From NCBI GenBank assembly GCA_031426185.1, contig JANPKV010000258.1, forward strand, positions 1 through 6,567: a stretch of 6,567 nt of DNA, written 5' to 3'. The notes below the pieces were generated by a model. It did no database searches and was not told the origin of the DNA. It was given only the letters and a program-made list of their open reading frames with translations. The first letter of the stretch is position 1. Every line of letters begins with the position of its first letter. A program made the translations under genes and the position numbers. Below, one piece after another: positions 5,772 to 6,567 of the stretch. Source of the stretch: JAJNPS01 sp031426185. Its GTDB lineage: Bacteria > Pseudomonadota > Alphaproteobacteria > Rhodobacterales > Rhodobacteraceae.

Positions 5772-6567
5772 CCCATCCGACCCGCCTTTACGTCCCCGCC
5801 ATCACCGCGTTCCGGTCCGACCTGTCCGTGGATACAGAACGCTTCGTGGCGCATTCGCGACTGCTTCTGGCGGACGGGGCGGATGGTCTGGCCTGTTTCG
5901 GCACCACCTCCGAGGCCAATTCGATGTCGGTCGCAGAACGGATGGAGGCTCTTGATGCCTTGCTGGATGCGGGCATCCCGCCCGACCGGCTGATCCCGGG
6001 GACCGGCTGTGCCGCGCTGCCCGATACCATCGCGCTGACCCGCCACGCCGTCGAACGCGGTGTGCTGGGCACGCTGACCCTGCCGCCGTTCTATTACAAG
6101 CCGATCTCCGAAGATGGCCACTTCGCCGCCTATGCCCGGGTAATCGAGGCCGTCGGATCGCAGGACCTGCGCCTGTATCTGTACCACATCCCGCAGATGA
6201 GCGGCGTGCCGATCACCCTGACCGTGATCGAGCGGCTGCTGAAAGCCTATCCCCGGACGGTCGTGGGACTGAAGGATTCGTCGGGCAACTGGGATAACAC
6301 CGCCGCAGTCATCGCGGCTTTTCCCGAACTGGAGACTTATTCCGCCTCGGAGGCGCTGCTGGTCAGGAACGTGGCGGCCGGCGGCGCAGGCTGCATCAGC
6401 GCCAGCGCAAACGTCAACGTGCGCGGCATCATGGCCCTGATCCGTGGGCTTGGCAGCGCCGATGAGGCGGCACTGCTGGAACAGGTCAGCACCATCCGCA
6501 AGATATTCGAGGGGCTTCCCCTGATCCCCGGCATCAAGGCTGCGATTGCCCATCGCCTGAATGACCC
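5768..6567 (+). CDS. DapA-family class I aldolase/synthase, 3' end outside window
   Basis: 266 residues are visible before the window ends; relatives run about 290-300, so roughly 25-35 are missing. It is a TIM-barrel enzyme of the dihydrodipicolinate synthase / N-acetylneuraminate lyase family, in which a lysine forms a Schiff base with a 2-oxo acid, usually pyruvate. Visible residues are FGTTSEAN (44-51, the GTTGE carboxylate-binding loop with Ser for Gly), the proton-relay tyrosine Y139 in YHIP, and Schiff-base lysine K169 in GLKDSSGN. The DHDPS GRTG segment that binds aspartate semialdehyde is QMSG here (143-146), with Met where DHDPS has Arg, so a lysine-biosynthesis role is unlikely. 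Oxo-acid aldolases such as 4-hydroxy-2-oxoglutarate or keto-deoxy-sugar-acid aldolases are better guesses. The start overlaps the allA stop (ATGA) and follows GAGG (5757-5760). Confidence 0.9.
   Translation, partial: MTHPTRLYVPAITAFRSDLSVDTERFVAHSRLLLADGADGLACFGTTSEANSMSVAERMEALDALLDAGIPPDRLIPGTGCAALPDTIALTRHAVERGVLGTLTLPPFYYKPISEDGHFAAYARVIEAVGSQDLRLYLYHIPQMSGVPITLTVIERLLKAYPRTVVGLKDSSGNWDNTAAVIAAFPELETYSASEALLVRNVAAGGAGCISASANVNVRGIMALIRGLGSADEAALLEQVSTIRKIFEGLPLIPGIKAAIAHRLND

Larger units (their letters stand above)
51..6567 (+). other. Predicted seven-gene polycistronic operon
   Basis: All genes are co-directional. Successive gaps are +1, +11, +1, +4, -4 and -4 nt, and most starts have a purine-rich ribosome site within the end of the preceding gene. 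No terminator or internal promoter fits between them, and the only sizeable non-coding region is 1-190. The operon continues past the right edge, because the last gene is incomplete. Confidence 0.8.

Noticed and set aside
5618..6553. Long - strand ORF (311 codons) opposite the AllA and DapA-family genes
   Set aside because: It crosses two well-supported + strand genes, and its translation has low-complexity shadow character and no motif.
5768..6567. Assignment as dapA of lysine biosynthesis
   Set aside because: The Arg that binds aspartate semialdehyde is absent and the operon context is catabolic.

Overview
The window looks like alphaproteobacterial DNA, most likely from the Rhodobacteraceae (Roseobacter-type). 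The evidence is a high-GC coding style (C or G at most third positions), tightly packed genes with 1-11 nt gaps or ATGA overlaps, and protein sequences that read like that group. This placement is from pattern recognition only; no search was run.

Layout: bases 1-190 are a non-coding control region. It holds a sigma70-type promoter (about 51-80), a perfect 17-bp inverted repeat at the expected transcription start (85-101) and a GC-rich leader. Seven genes follow, all on the + strand and apparently one transcription unit: an M32 (Taq-type) metallocarboxypeptidase (191-1711), a class I PLP aminotransferase (1713-2888), a VOC/glyoxalase-fold protein resembling methylmalonyl-CoA epimerase (2900-3379), an AstE/aspartoacylase-type zinc deacylase (3381-4367), a PuuE-type allantoinase-family protein of the polysaccharide-deacetylase fold (4372-5289), an AllA-type ureidoglycolate lyase family protein (5286-5771), and a DapA-family class I aldolase/synthase that runs off the right edge (5768 onward). 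No transporter, regulator, RNA gene, mobile element or CRISPR array is visible. The first three bases could be the start codon of a divergent gene on the - strand, but this is weak.

How the genes may work together: PuuE opens the ring of allantoin, and AllA releases urea and glyoxylate from ureidoglycolate, so the 3' half suggests ureide catabolism. The allantoate amidohydrolase step between them is absent here. The other genes (two zinc amide/peptide hydrolases, an aminotransferase, a VOC protein, and a DapA-like enzyme without the DHDPS substrate-binding Arg) are not standard purine-catabolic genes. The most interesting reading is a catabolic operon for an unidentified nitrogen-rich compound, perhaps an N-acylated, peptidic or ureido compound. 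It would use amide hydrolysis, transamination, ureide cleavage and aldol cleavage, under one repressor acting at 85-101. That pathway is inference; the family assignments are well supported by motifs.
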